Shown here piece after piece: positions 9,920 through 22,776 of a stretch of 64,000 nucleotides of DNA (the first letter of the stretch is position 1; every line of letters starts with the position of its first letter). The position numbers were made by a program, and so were the translations under genes. Source of the DNA: Micractinium sp. NFX-FRZ (Eukaryota; Chlorophyta; Trebouxiophyceae; Chlorellales; Chlorellaceae). The notes below the pieces were generated by a model. The model was not told the origin of the DNA, ran no database searches, and saw only the letters and a program-made list of their open reading frames with translations. The stretch covers positions 1-64,000 of the forward strand of contig JAPTJF010000242.1 in the NCBI GenBank assembly GCA_029339195.1. Reading direction: 5' to 3'.

Positions 9920-10684
9920 GGGTGGCCAGGCCGGGGTGGGCAGGCGGCCGGGCAGGCAGCGAGCGGCGGCGACGGCTGGCGGCGCGCGCAGGCTTCGTGC
10001 TGCACGTGTGGCTGGGGCTGGCAGCCGTGCAGTGCAGTTGGCCAGCAGGAGCGAAGGGTCCTGGCTGGGGCCTGAGCGCCGCTCCGCCGGGAAGGCGGGT
10101 GTCCAAGGGTGGCTGCGGCCTGGTGCCCGATTCCCGGTCTCTGTTCTCACGAGAGGTCTGAATTCGAAGTGGAAGGGCCCCAGCACTGAGCACTTTCGCC
10201 GAGGGGGTGCAGGTGCCTCCCTGCCTTCCTCGCCCAATGGGTGCTTGCTCAGCTGCTGTGCCCTGCCCTCTCTTTTGAGTGAGTTTGCTCATCCTCTGTC
10301 TTAAATGTATCAATGGTGAGGCTGCCTGATGACGCGATTGATCAAAAACAGCCTCTGAGTCCGAAAACAATAAGCAAGCTCAGTGCAGCATTCACAGCTG
10401 ATGTGCGCCACCAGGGGCACGCAGAGATATGGGCAATACGGTCAAGCGTGGTTGCTCGCGTCAGGGAGTGTCGGGTTTGTGAGTTCGGTTTTTGTGGTCA
10501 AAAGAGCAGGTGGAAATGGATGGTGCGCCCCGAGAGCCAGTCAGTCAGTGGTCAAGGTCAGCGGTCCAGTGTGGTCGAGCCCGCCCAGCAGCGGGAAGCG
10601 GGCACAATCATCTGCCCTCCACACAGCCGCGCCTGGCTGGGCTGGGGCGCTGCATCGCCAAGCGCCATCGGCGGCTCGCAGGCC
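9920..10684. other. Intergenic region between kinesin 3' end and small acylated-type protein
   Basis: It carries the 5' flank of the 9919 gene and the 3' flank of the kinesin, both on the minus strand. Overlapping open frames here are compositional; I see no domain. Confidence 0.5.
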
Positions 10685-13600
10685 TCACCGAGCGCCGCCG
10701 CCGCCGGCCGTAGTGGTGACCTGCCGCTTGGCGGTGCCAATCTCACAGGCGTTCACTTTGGCGGCAAAGCGCAGCGAGCACAGGCTCTCGGCGGCAGACT
10801 CCACAGAGGGCGCCACGTTGACAAACATGAGCGTCTTGCTGCTGGCTCCTGCAGGCAGGCAGGGGGCGGGCGGGACGTGTCGGGAGGTGGGCGGAGGAGT
10901 GCTTCCCCGGGCGTGTGGGTATGGGCAATGGTGCTGTGGTACTGCAAGCAACACACACCCTCGAGCAAGCTGGAGCAGCAGCATCACCTCGCGCCACACC
11001 AACCACTCCCACCCGCCTTCTGCCAGCCTGTCCTGCCACTGCACGCAGGCGCGGTTGAGCTCACCCCCCAGGCTGGTCTGCAGCAGGTATGTGAGCTTGG
11101 AGTTGCGGTACGGCACGTGGGCCTCCTTGTTGCCCAGGGACGCAATCACGTCACCCAGCGCCGACAGGCTCTTGTTGATGGCCTGCTCAGGGGGCGTAGG
11201 GAGCAGGAGGGCGGGGTGGTCAGGCTGGGAGAGGTGGGCCGGCATCAGCAATGCAGTTTACCAACGGAACCAGAGGCGGGAACCAAAAGTTGGCGGCACG
11301 CATGCAGGCACGTTGCGGGCCACTCAGCTTTGCATACTGCCGCGCCCCGCCAACTTGGTTGAACCAGCCAGCCAGCTAGGTCTGCCCATTGCGGGCCCTC
11401 CCCACCACAGGCCCTGCAATGCGGCAAAGACGTTGGCCGTAGGCTTTGCACCCACCTGTGTCTCCTTGAGACGGTCGCCAGTCACCGCCGAGCGTGACAG
11501 CCGCTCGCTGCCCGCCAGGTCGATCAGGTTCAGCAGGCCTGGAAGGCACACGTGCGCAAGGGGGAAGAGAGGACGGCCTTGGCAGGGAGGGAACTAGAGA
11601 GTTGCAGGCAGCGGCCAGGCTGCCCTCCCCACACACCAATTGTATCCCGCCCCGCCCAAACCCACACCCAGCCCAGCGCTCACCCTGCCCTTCTGCCCTG
11701 CCCCCATTATTCGTAATCCCTGCTGACACTGCCGCGCCCCCTTCCTGCCCCCCAGCGCTCACCCTTGGCCTTCTGCCCCGTGCCCGCGTTCATGCCCTCG
11801 ATGGCCAGCATGAACACCATGTGGCTGCGGCTGCTCTGCTCGTTCATGCTGGTGGCCGCCACGCTGCGCTGCCTCATGGCGCGCTCCAGCAGGGCGGCCA
11901 CCCTGTCGGGTGTGCTGACGTCCACATACTCCAAAAAGGACACAGAGGTGCAGCCCTTGTCGTCGTGGGACACCTAAGAGGGGGCGGAGGTGAGGCAGGG
12001 GTTGGGTGTGAGATGTGTGCGTGGAGCGGCAGGGAGGAAGGAAGTGACAGTGGATGAAGGCACGGCACGGTGCTGCAGGGTGACAGCAGGGGGGCCAGAG
12101 CAGGGATGGATGGGCAGGTGGTGGACAGTCAGGTAGGCAGAGGCGCAGTGCCGTGGCTGTGCAGGCAGCGACGTTGAGCCGAGGAGGCGGCAGTGAAGGC
12201 CAGCAGGCACGTGCCACGCCGCAGGCTGCACACAGTCCACCCCTCCACTCAAGCAGACGGCCAGCCCAACTCACCGCGTGCTTCTTGCCTGCCGGTGGCC
12301 CCTTGCCCAGCAGGTCACGCAGCTCCTCGTTGTAGATCTCTGCACAGTGAGTACAACAGGGGTTGTAAGACGGAACGACAGCAGTGGCGGCGTCAGCTCC
12401 CCGTTGTACATTTGTGAGAAACGGAAACAAGAAGGACGGACAAATGCAGGGTTGGTTGTACGGTTACGCACATCACAACGGACACTGCAGGCAGGTCAGC
12501 TTGTGGCGAGTGCAGCTGGCAGAGGAGATCTACATTTGGCTGGCCATTGGTGCCCTCTATGCAAGCCTAACACCCAGCACAGGCTGCAGCCACTCACCCA
12601 GCATTGCTGCGCGCATCTCGTACCGCCAGCCCTGCGCCGCCAGCTCCTTGGCAGCTGCAAAGATCTGCAGGGAGCATGGGGCAGGAGCGCGACTACGACG
12701 GGCTGCTTGACGGGCAGGCATGTTTGCACGGGAGGCAGGCAGAAGGCCTGGCAGGGATGCTGACACAGTTAAAGACGGCCCCAGCGCAGCGCTGCTACTT
12801 CCCACCCCACCCCACCTGATCCATGGCCCGAGGGATCATGCCCGGATCCTCTGGCGACCCCATCATCGTGTGCGTCTTGCCTGCAGTGTGCGTGGTGTCG
12901 GGCAAGGGCCGGCGGTGAGAACAATAGACAGAGTGCACAGACCGGCCAGCAGGTCAGCAGGCAGCACCAATGAGCTGCTGACCGGCAAGAGCAAGGAGGC
13001 CGGAACAGTCAGCACATCCACAATGCAGCAAGTGACCTGGGAAGAGTATACCCTACCTGAACCGGTCTGACCGTAGGCAAATATGCAGACCTGCGCATGG
13101 GAAAGGAGACCCCAATGGTGTGACATATGCTGCATGGTAGACATGCCTTGGCTGCCAGGTGCAGCCCCCGATTCACAAGCGCGCAAGCTGCCTAAGATGG
13201 CCGTGCTCCCCCCTAGCCCACCTTGTAGCCGTCCAGGGCCGACTGCACCAGCTGACTGATCTCCTCAAACACCTCGCCCTGCAGGAGCAAAGGAGGACAC
13301 GAAGGCACGAGCACTCGCATGATGCAGGCAGGCAGGGCACCACCGCCTTGACGCTGGAACCACTTTCGCCCCGCAGGCTGGCGCTGGCGTCGCCTGCGCA
13401 GGACCACCAGCTGGCCCGTACATGCAAGCCACCTCTGCAGCCCGCACCTCCACCCTCATTCAATCACCCAGCTCACTTGCGACGCACTGGGCGTGAAGAC
13501 CTTGTCAAACCCAAAGTTGTGCATCTGGGGGTCCCCGCTGCCGCCCTTGCCGCCCGCCGCTGCAGGCTGGCACAGCTCCAGCCCGCGCCCCGCCAGCTCG

Positions 13601-16422
13601 CCAGCCTGCGTGAAGGCCACCACTGGGCGGCCGGGTGCCGCCTCAGCAGCCTCGCCTGCCGTTGGCGGGCGGACGCGTGCAAACACGCGGATGTTGCCCT
13701 TCAGCTCCTGAATGGTGTTGTGCAGGCGCCGACGCACCGCCTCGCCCTCCACAACCTTCTTCTCTGCCACTGCCAGCTCCTTCTCAAGCTTCTTCACCTG
13801 CACAGCAGCGGGCGCAGCAGGCACCGCGCGTTTAAGCAGAGGGAGCAAGGCGGCACATGCTGTTGCGTCCTGCAGAGCACTTTCAGGTCTGCCTCCAAGC
13901 TGCCGCTCATGTAGTATGTTGAGCTCTTTACCCGGCCATTTAATAGTAGGCCACACATGCACCACACGTCAGCCCCCAGCCCCTTTTCCTCCAGACACAC
14001 ACCCTCCCGCTCACCTTGGCGGTCAGCTTCTTCACCTCTGCACCGCTCTTCTCAGTGCGCGCCTCCGACAGCTCCTTCTGCTCCCGCAGCAGGATCACCT
14101 GCTCATGCAGGTTGCTGTTCAGCTCCGCCTGCAGACAAGGAGGCACAGCAGCAGGCAAGGTGTGCGGCAAGGTCAATGTGATGTGGCACCACCTGTGCAG
14201 CAGCTGAGCAGCAGCAGCAGCGGCCCATCGTGCAGCAGTGCACATGCAAGCAGCCAGCATGAAGGCAAGTGCCTACCCAGCAATACAAGCATCATCTGCT
14301 TGCCTGTCCTTCCTGGCAACAGTATTGCCAGCTTTTCAGCACACCCAGCTCCCTTGCGATCAGCCCCAGCCGACAAGCTGCTGGCTCTACCCCACCTGCG
14401 TGCGGGTGCGTGACTCCAGCGCCCCCCGTGCCGTCTTCTCTGCCTCCAGCGCCCCAACATCCTTGCCGGTGGCATCCCGGAACCGCTCCACCTCCTTCCT
14501 GCACCAGAAACACGTAGCATAAGATGCACAGACACAGTGGGCGGGTGCACATGCAAGAAGCAGGCATGTGTGGCAGCCTTCCGTAGGAATACACATCAGC
14601 ACGGTGGCGCACACAATTGTTTCACTAGCAGCACCCCAACCTCTGTCTTACAGCTATCGGCACCACCGCACCGCACCGCTGCCCCTGTCCCCACCTGGAT
14701 GTGTCCAGTTCGGCCCGCAGGCGCGCCGCCTCTGCACTGACCGCGTTCCGCTCCGCCACAGCCGCCGCCACCTCCCCCCGAAGCCGGCTTGCATCCTCCA
14801 GAGCACTGGCGCGCGCCGCCTCTGTGTTGTTGCTGGACGCTGCCATCCCCGACAGCTGCGCCTCCAGCGCTGTCACACGCCCCTTGAGCGCAGCGCACTC
14901 CTCTGCCAGAGCTGCCTTCTCAGACTGTGCACGTGCCAGCGCCTCATTGGCGGCCTGCAGCAAACAGGGTGAAGCACAGGTGGGGCAACGTTCTTGAGGC
15001 TGTGCAGCACTTGAGCTCAAAAGGCCAGCTCACAACTGCAAAAAACGATGCACCACATGCAGAAATGGCAGGCCGCAAGCGGGCAGTGGCTTGTGCCGGC
15101 ACTGCACAGGTCGCCTGCATGTGGCAGCAGCTCTGGTCAGCGACAGTCAATTTCTGGGCTGGCCCAGCACCCAACACCCACATGTCCCTCATCCTGCACC
15201 CCCCTGACCCTTGGCACCCCTGCTCCGCACCTGCAACTCCCCCTGCATCTTGCTGTTGTACTCTTGCAGCTGCGCATTGTACTTCTGCGCCTGCTGCTGC
15301 ATCTCCCCCAGCGCCTTGCCCTGCGCCTGCAGCTCCTCCGTCTGCTCCCTCAGCCGCCGCCCCTCTGCCTCTGCGGTGCGCGCCGCCTCCTGCGCCTCCC
15401 GCAGGCTCTCCCGCGCACCCGACAGCTCCGACTGCAGCCGCTGAACCTGCAGGGCGGGCAGGCAAGCATTTGGGCGGCAAGGGCTGGGGCTCAGGGAGGA
15501 TTGGGGCATGGCATATGGGGGCAGACTCTGAGATGCACGGCGACGGCTGGACAGCACCCCCCAATGAGCACCCTTGCACTGCCAGCAACAGCAGCAGACG
15601 GCAGCAATGAGCAGTGCTGTGCCGCCCGATCTGTCAAGCCAGCCAGCCAGCCAGCCAGCTAGCCTGCCGGCCTCCCGCAGCAAGGGGCGGCATGTACTCA
15701 GCAGTCCGTAACCTCCCAGCCCGCTCGCCGGTCCAGCAGCGCTCCCAACAAGCGCGCCCCGTCCACACCTGCGCATGCTGCTCCCCTAGCTCCGCCTCCT
15801 TGTGGCGCGCCGCCTGTGCCAGCACCCCCAGCTCCCGCTGCACCTCCTGCAGCGCCGCATCTGCTGCCTCGCGGTCCTCCCGCCGCCCCGCCTCCTCCGC
15901 CTCCAGCCGGGTGCTGGCCGCATCGGCGTCTGCCGCTGCACGGTCGCGGGCATCCAGCAGGTGCCAGCCAGCGGCCCGCAGCCGCTTGACGTGCGTTGCA
16001 AGCGCCTCCACCTTGCCCTTGGCATCTGCCCGCTTGGGGAACCCGACCTTGTGGCCCAGGCAGTCGGCCAGCGTCCACTGCATCTCTGCGGCCACCGCCT
16101 CCCAGGCGCCCTCCTCTGCCGACGCTGACGTGGGTGCTGGCGCACGTGCCGCTGTGGTGGTGGTGGTGGCACGCTTGGCCAGCGGGCCAGACTTGCCCCT
16201 GGGGCTCACATCTTTGCGCTTCAGCCGCCCCCCGCCAGTGTTGGGGACGGCCAGGTTCTCCTGCAGATAAGGGTGTTGCGGGGCTGGTGAGGCCGTGGCA
16301 GACGTCGACAGGTGCAGGCGGGGCGGGCAGGCGCCACCGGCCGCCCTCACCTGCTCCGCCAGCGGCTGCAGGGGTGGCGGTGCTGCGGGGCGCGGAATGC
16401 GCGTGCGCCGCGTCTCAGTCAT
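10685..16422 (-). CDS. Kinesin-14, C-terminal motor (minus-end-directed type)
   Basis: Sixteen exons join in frame to about 813 residues (16422-16351, 16260-15769, 15446-15231, 14954-14695, 14498-14396, 14128-14015, 13797-13477, 13278-13222, 13090-13057, 12880-12816, 12664-12598, 12339-12275, 11973-11763, 11538-11456, 11182-11065, 10848-10685). An N-terminal basic tail ([12 protein letters not shown]) is followed by long Ala/Glu/Arg-rich coiled coil (about residues 100-450). The neck and motor start at [11 protein letters not shown] (about 453-463). The P-loop GQTGSGKT is at about 552-559 and is split by an intron within the second Gly codon. Switch I is NEQSSRSH, switch II is DLAGSE, and the last conserved block is [13 protein letters not shown]. 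The neck sequence and C-terminal motor define kinesin-14, whose members crosslink and slide spindle or cortical microtubules toward minus ends. It is divergent from the gene at 16663 across about 240 nt. Confidence 0.92.
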
Positions 16423-16662
16423 GGCTGTGGGGACTACTGAGCTACCGACCGCCGGCCATTCACCCAACTGTCACGCGTGCCTCTGTGTTGGCCGCCGTAT
16501 GGCCTGTGCGCACAAGCTGTGCGTTTGAGGTGCCCAGGAGCTCCAACGCCGCGCCTTTTGGTTTGCAAGTTTGCGTGGCGCCGGGTAGCAGAGCACGCAC
16601 GCCACGACGTGCTTTTCACACGAGTTTCGGCCAAACCCGCCTCAACTGACAACACGGAACCG
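16423..16662. promoter_or_regulatory. Shared divergent promoter region (kinesin-14 / small unknown protein)
   Basis: Only about 240 nt separate the two divergent start codons, so both promoters and 5' UTRs must lie here. No TATA-like element is seen. Confidence 0.5.
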
Positions 16663-17630
16663 ATGTCAGCGCCCGGGGGGCCTGGCCTCGCGCCCCGAGA
16701 CGTTTCAAGGGCGCTGCAACTCGCACACGCGCTCGTGGAGCAGGGGGACCCCATGCAGGCTCTCAAGGTAGTGTGCAGGCAATTTTGGGAACTGCTCGCT
16801 GGAGTCCGATCACAGCCAGGCGGAGAGTGGAACTCAGTTGGCGCCTGCCGCCGCCGCCGCCGCCGGCTGCCCACCGCTGCTGCTGCCGCCTGCTTGCCGC
16901 CCTCACTACAGCCTGCGCCCTCCTCGGCCGCACACTACAGGTGGTGGCAGACGTGCTGCGTGCAGTCGGCATGGAGCACCAGGCGGGCGAGTCGGTGTCC
17001 CGGTGAGGCACCATTGGGTCGGAAAGGTTGCTTTGGTGAACGCCACACGTGATGGTGGTCGCTCTGCCTGCACCCTCCCCTCACCCTGACGTGCACCGCC
17101 CGCCCCCACCCCATTTTACCGCCCGCAGGGTACAGCAGGCGCTTGCGGCGGGCACTGCCAGCGCAGCAGTAGCTGATGAGCTGGCAGGGCTGCTGTCGCT
17201 CGTCAGCCTACAGCAGGTGTGTTGCCTTGGACGTGGCACTGCGTTTGATAAGCCTGCCGGTTCCTCACAACTGTACCACCATGGCCCTTGGTTCGCGGCT
17301 GACAACTTAGCATGCCTGCCGCTGCAGGCGCCGCCGATCGCGACACATAGCGGCGGCAACCTACCCACGCCGCCGCCGCAGCAGCCGTGGCAGCAGTACC
17401 GACAGCAATCAGACAACGGGCCGGCGGGCATGGAGGTGGAGGGGTGCCAAGGCGGCACAGGGCCGGGACCACCAGCAGCACTGGCAGGCGGCGAGCAGGA
17501 GCGGCTGGGGCGGCTGGCGGCTGCGGCAGAGGGCGCCAGCTACATGTGCCCGCGGTGCGGCGGGGTGGTGGCGCTGGCGCGGCAGACGGCGCACCAGCAG
17601 CTCTGGTGCCCAGCGCTGCATGGCAGCTGA
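16663..17630 (+). CDS. Small protein with C-terminal zinc-ribbon-like motif, unknown function
   Basis: Four exons (16663-16767, 16941-17002, 17129-17216, 17328-17630) join in frame to 185 residues. The N-terminal part is helical in character (ALQLAHALVEQGDPMQALK, then VVADVLRAVGMEHQAGESVS), like a short tetratricopeptide-type helix pair. The middle is Pro/Gln/Gly-rich. The last 40 residues hold CPRCGGVV...H..LWC, which could bind one zinc ion through three Cys and one His. The start is the first ATG in the frame and the only one compatible with exon 1. I do not recognise the family. It shares a divergent promoter with the kinesin gene. Confidence 0.7.
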
Positions 17631-17902
17631 GCGGGGGCCTGCCCTCAACCTCGCTCACCTCATTTGCCACCCTTCCATGTTCAACAGTCCTTCCGTGGTT
17701 TTTGAGAATGGCGGCAACAGGGGAAGAAGCAATACCAGCTTGTGAGACTTAACTGCAGTAGTGCATGCACGCGTCATGCTTTGGACAGGAAGCTAGGTTG
17801 TGAAGGGCTGGTTCTTTCTACCACCAAGTTTGGCCAGCCTCTCATAAGGGTGACACTCAAACCAGCCTTGGTTTCCGCGTACACGGCTCACCAAAGGCAC
17901 AC

Positions 17903-20063
17903 ATGCTCACCCAGCACAGCCAGGCCTCCTGCCTGCTGCAGGCTCCCCAGCCACACAGGCGGCTGCCTCTGCGCAGCACCTCGCAGCGCCCCAAGGCCGG
18001 CCAGCAGCCCGATGGGGCGCCTCTGAAGATGCCAAGCCAGGCCCAGCCGGGTCCTGGAGCAGCCCAGCCTCCCCGCCACCGCCGCCGTCAATCTGTCGCC
18101 GCCAGCGCTGCCGCCGCCGCTGCAGATGGCAGCGACCCGCCGTGGGCTTGGGCGCCGCCCCAGGGCGAGCAAAGCAGCAGCAGCAGCAGCGAGGAGGACA
18201 GCAGCAGCAGCAGCAGCAGTTACAGCAGCTACACCACCTACGGCAGCGGCAGCAGCTACAGCGACTTTGCAAGCTTCAGCTCGTACTACGGCAGCGGCAG
18301 TTACGACGCGCCGGCTGATGACCGCGACGGCTGGGTGGAAGCTGCTGCCGCTGCGGCAGAGGAGGCACAGACCCTGGAGACAGTTGCCGAGTCCGGAGGC
18401 GAGCCCCTAACCTTTGATGAACTGCAAGAGAGGGCACCAGCCCTGAAAGCCGCGCTGTGTGCGGCAGGGTGCCATGAGGAGCTTGCGGAGGCGCTGGTGG
18501 TGGAGCGCCCCGAGCTGCTGCTGCTGGATGCACAGCGCCAGGTGGCTCCCAAGCTGGAAGCCATTGCTGCCGCTGCAGCAGGTGGGTCTGTGTGTCAAGG
18601 TGCTGGGTGATTAGCTGGACTGGTGGGTAGGCGTGCAACGCAATGCTCGTCCCTGGAGGCTGTTGCTGCCGCCGCGTCAGGTGGGTGCATGGCGCGCCGC
18701 CACTGCCCCGCCCCGCCCCTTGTTGACCCACCAAACGTTGCCTCGCTATGTGCCTCAAAGGAGTCTGCTTATATGCTATCTTGTTTGCAGGCATTCCCGA
18801 GGATGCCGGAGACCCGCTGGTGCGCTTCCACCGCACCGCAGCCGAGCTGCTGTGCGAGGCAACCGTGTGGCCCCGCGCCATGCAGCGCAGCACCGACGCG
18901 TTCCGGGCAGGGCTGAGCCTGGTGCTGCAGCTGGTGGCAGCTGCCAGGGGCGCACCCAGCCGGGGGGCAGGGGCCGCTGCCGCTGCCGCTGCTGCTGCCG
19001 CCGCTAGCGCTGGGGGAGGCACGGGGCCTGGGGCAGCACTCACTGGCGGCGGTGAGGGCGCAGGCGTGGCAGCGGCAGCAGCGCAGGCGGCGGCTGACCA
19101 GCAGCACACAGGACTCGCTCATGTGGCCAGCAGCACACGAGACGTGTGGCTGGATGTCAGCCACGCCCACGTGGAGCAACTGATGTGCACGGGGTGTGGA
19201 AGTGTGAGTGCGGCAATGGACGCTCTGCAGGCCTACCTGGGCTGGCCGCCCCAGCTGGCAGCCCGGGCCCTCCTGGGATGCCCCACCGCGCCGGCAGTGG
19301 TGGCCCTGCTCACCGACTCCACCGCTGCTCGGCCAGAGAAGGGCCTGCGGGAGCAGTGCAGCCGCGAGCTGCCGGAAGCGGCGCTGACGTGGCGTGCCAC
19401 GTCATCGTGTGTTGCACAGGGGGTGGGCTGGATGGAGTGCCCCTTTGCCCCGGCCTCCCTGCCCCACGCCCACCCTGCTCAGATCGCACAGCTGGCTGCC
19501 TGGCTGGGGTGAGTCGCCTGCCGCTGCGCTGCATTGCACTTGCAATTGATTGCCGCCAGCAGGCCAAGTCGCAGCACACCGCTTCAGCCGCCCAGCTGCT
19601 TACCCTGGTGTCGCTCCTGGTCACTGCACACCGCTGGCCAGCACCATCATGGCAGCCGAGCACCCCACGTCATTTAATACCCCGGCTGCTCACACACCAC
19701 CCGCCTCACCCGCCGCCTCCTTCCCGCCCCCTTTCTCTGAACAGACACTCGGGCTTTGACCGCCGCTCCGCCGCCTTCCTGACCGCCAGCACCTGCCACG
19801 ACTGGGCGGCCCAGAGCCTGGCTGATATCCAGCTGGCAGTGCAGCACTGGGCAGAAGCTGCTGAGCTGGCATCGCCGGCGGGGCTGCCAGCGGCAGCGGC
19901 CCTGTGGCTGGCAGGTGTGCCCGGGGACAGCCCGCTGGCGGCGCATTTTGCCAGGCTGGCATGTGAGGGCGCCAGCCAGGAGCAGCTGTGCCAGCTGGCG
20001 GTGGGGGCACTGCGGTACAGCGCGCTCCCAGAGAGTGCGGGGCCTGCCGCTGGCACGTCTTGA
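17903..20063 (+). CDS. Putative organelle-targeted protein with weak mTERF-like helices
   Basis: Three exons (17903-18581, 18791-19508, 19745-20063) join in frame to 571 residues. The first 60 residues are rich in Ser, Arg, Gln and Pro and poor in acids, as in a plastid or mitochondrial transit peptide. A poly-Ser/Tyr/Gly tract (about residues 90-135) follows, built largely from AGC repeats. Downstream, segments such as EALVVERPELLLLD and YLGWPPQLAARALLGCP recall mTERF repeats (Leu-x-x-x-P helices). mTERF proteins bind organellar nucleic acids; this is a weak inference, and other alpha-helical repeats are possible. Poly-Ala at about 960-1010 of the coding sequence is low complexity. Exon 2 is drawn as one open block, but a further intron before the acceptor-like ctgctcag at about 19480 cannot be excluded. 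Confidence 0.5.
18545..18690 (+). repeat. exon-boundary echo, mTERF-like gene exon 1
   Basis: The end of exon 1 and its donor (ctggaagccattgctgccgc...aggtggg, 18553-18587) recurs at about 18653-18687 (ctggaggctgttgctgccgc...aggtggg) in the following intron. Confidence 0.75.
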
Positions 20064-20764
20064 GGAGTGAGTCGACTGTGTGCTGTCGGATGGACAGGCT
20101 GTGTGCATCTGCCCTTGCTGCCTGCACGCCTCCCTTCTGCCTGCCTGCCTCCCGGCCCGCCTCCCCGGCACTTCACCCATGTATGAGCACTCGCGACTGT
20201 CGCATGCAAGCGCGCATCAACAACTGTACATAGCGGCGCATGCTGCGACATCAGACGATTACATGCAAGCAAGCGGGGCAAGGGGAGGAGATTTTGGAGC
20301 CAGAGATTGTGTGGTGCTTAAGGGAGATGGACGGGCATCCAGCCTGGAGAAAGGCGTGTGCAACAGTGCCACAGTAGCAGCATGCAGTAGGCAGGGCAGC
20401 ACACCAGGCAGGGGAGACGGGGGACGAACAAAGGAAGGTGAGGGAGGAGACTCGAGGGAGGCAGCATGCACGAGGCGGGGGACAAACAAAGGCAGCACAC
20501 TGCAGGGGAGCAGCCAGGAAACCAGGAAGCGGCTAGTACACAGGGCAGTACACAGGGTAGGGGAGGCGATGCACAAAGCAGAGGCACAGCGTGCTGGCAC
20601 GAGCTCGGGGAGGGTGGTGCGCGAAGCAGACAACAAACTAGCGGGACTCGGGTTGTTAGGTGCTATGTGACACAGCATCCAGCACTGCGGCTAGGAAACA
20701 GCAGTGCTCAGCCTGCACAAGCAGCAGCAACAGGCAAAGAGCTCACAGATTGTCAACCACAGTG
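20064..20764. other. Convergent intergenic region, purine-rich
   Basis: This is the 3' flank of two convergent genes. From about 20390 to 20600 the plus strand is purine-rich with scattered short repeats (gcagcatgca, acaaacaaagg, tacacagggcag). No coding sequence is supported. Confidence 0.5.
20259..20263 (-). terminator. Possible TGTAA poly(A) signal of F-box gene
   Basis: A minus-strand TGTAA lies about 500 nt past the stop of the F-box/LRR gene. It is the nearest candidate I see, but the distance is long. Confidence 0.3.
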
Positions 20765-22776
20765 CTAGTTTCCAAACTCAATCTGCAGGCCCGGCGTGCG
20801 CTGCCGCGCCTGCTGGCACGCAGTCTCCAGCGCCGCAGTGCGCGGGGCTTGAATCATATGCAGGCGCTGCAGCGGAGCGTGGCGCCCCGCCCAGCACGCA
20901 ACCGCCACCCGGCCCTCTGCATCGCCCGGCCGCTCCCAGAAGTCGCGCAGCAGGGTAAGCTGTGCCAGGCGGCCGGCCTGCTCTGACAGCTGCTGCAGGT
21001 TGGCCACCGCCGCCGGTGTGTGCAGCGCCAGCCGAGTGAGGGAGGCCAGGTAGGGGCCCGCTGGCAGCGCCGGATCCTCTGCTGGCGGTGCATCACAAAA
21101 CAGCGACTGCAGCTGAGAGAGGCCCGCCAGGGTGGCAGGCAGCCGGGGCACCCGGTCACCCGCTTTCCTATGTTGGACAGACAGCGTCAGGTGCACCAAG
21201 TTGGGCAGCGCTCCCACACCCTCCTCCTGTGCGGCGGCCGGCGCAGCCGGGTTGTTGTGGTGGTAGGGCGTGTCAATGATGCCCAAAGCCGACAGCTGTG
21301 TGAGCGCTGACAGGCACGAGGGCAGGCGGGTGTTGTCTGTCAGCCGCAGCTCCTTTAGCCAGGTCAGCGCAGTGAGGCCGTCGTAGCCGCCAGCTGCCAT
21401 GGGCAGGCAGTCTAGGCTGAGGGCTTGCAGGGCGGTGAGCGCAGACAGCTGCAGGAGGGGAGGTGGATGGGGATGGTATTACTTCAAGCGCACGTGGCCG
21501 GATGGGGATTCGGATGAAGAGTGCACTGAAGTAGAGAACGTAAGCGGGAGTGCCGCGAACCCAAGTCCGGAAGCCATCACGGCTACAGAGAGGGCAGTCG
21601 GCAATGCCCCACCGACTCAAAGGCCCTGTCTGCCCAGCCCATGCAGGCGGCCGCCCCGCGCCTGAACCCGCAAGCCTCGCCCTCCCACACCACAGCGCCC
21701 TGCCCCACCTGTCCCGGCACGTTGTCATCTTGCAGCCCACTCAGGCTGAGCCGCGTCAGCGAGGGTGGCAGCACCGCACCCTCATCGAACCTCAGGTTCC
21801 CACCTCCCAGGCTGAGCTCTTGCATGCGGGTCAGGCCGTGCAGCTGTGCCGCCACAGGGGCGCCTGCGCTGGTCTGTAGGTTGAGAGACCACAGGTGGGG
21901 CAGGTTGGCCGCCCATCCCTCCAGGCCCAGGGGACAGTTTATAAAGTCATCCAAATGGAGCTCCAAGTCGTGCAGGCCGCTGCAGGCCGGCAGCACAGAG
22001 TGCACCAGCAGGGCCCGCGTCCCCTGCTCCTGAAGATCCCCGCCCGCATAGCTGGGGCTGACCTGCAGAGGGAGGGCGTCAGGTAAGGGCCACACAGCCG
22101 GATGGGGTGAGGAATGAAAGAGGAAGGAACTGGGATAGTGGCAGGGGCAGGACGGAGCAGGCAACAGCAGGAGGGGTGAGGAGGGAGGTTGGAGAGGGTG
22201 TGGGGCGGGGCAAGCACGGCGGGCCGTGAGAGCATGGGCAGGCAGCTTCTTGGCGCAGGTGCTGGTGCCCCTGGCATGGATGGTAGGAGGGCAAGGGCAG
22301 TTGCCCTCAAAAGTGTTTATGCTCACCTTGATCGACAGCTGCCGCAGGCTGCCTGCCGCAGCGTGCTTGGCCAGCCAGCTGTACAGCCCCAGCAGGCGGG
22401 CAGTGCAGAGTTGGCCGATGGCGCGGCCCGAGGCAGATTCCACTGCCTTGGGTGCCACGTGCGCCCAGCGCTTGCACACCAGGGGCAGGCTCTCGAACCT
22501 GCATGCATTCAGGGCGCAGAGAATGTGGAGGCTGCCTGGATATGGTCTCGAAAGCCAAGCTTCTGGGTGGAGGGCAGAGCGGCGGCAGAGCGGCGGCCCA
22601 AGTGGCGGGAGGCACTTCTGGGCAGGAGAGGGCTCGCCGCGCCATGTTGCGCCGCACCTGTCTGCGTGTGTGAACACCGGCTGCTTTAGGATGCGCAGCA
22701 GCAGGTCGTCGGGGAGCGCGTGGAAGTGCGGCGGGCCGGCGGAGCCGGCGCTCTTCTTTGCAGACGCGCCCTCCAT
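20765..22776 (-). CDS. F-box protein with leucine-rich repeats
   Basis: Four exons (22776-22658, 22498-22327, 22062-21709, 21448-20765) join in frame to 442 residues. The start is the ATG of MEGASAKK; the frame continues upstream only through a GTG. An F-box lies at the N-terminus (HALPDDLLLRILKQP, then FESLPLVCKRWAHVAP across the first splice). About ten degenerate leucine-rich repeats follow (LHDLELHLDD, LTRLSLSGL, LKELRLTDN, LVHLTLSV). Such proteins are substrate adaptors of SCF ubiquitin ligases: the F-box binds SKP1 and the repeats bind the target. The substrate is unknown. A decayed relative lies at 36133-37200. Confidence 0.85.

Noticed and set aside
13100..16422. Long plus-strand frames opposite the kinesin
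   Set aside because: They are mirror translations of the coiled-coil codons; the minus-strand protein has clear family motifs and splice sites.
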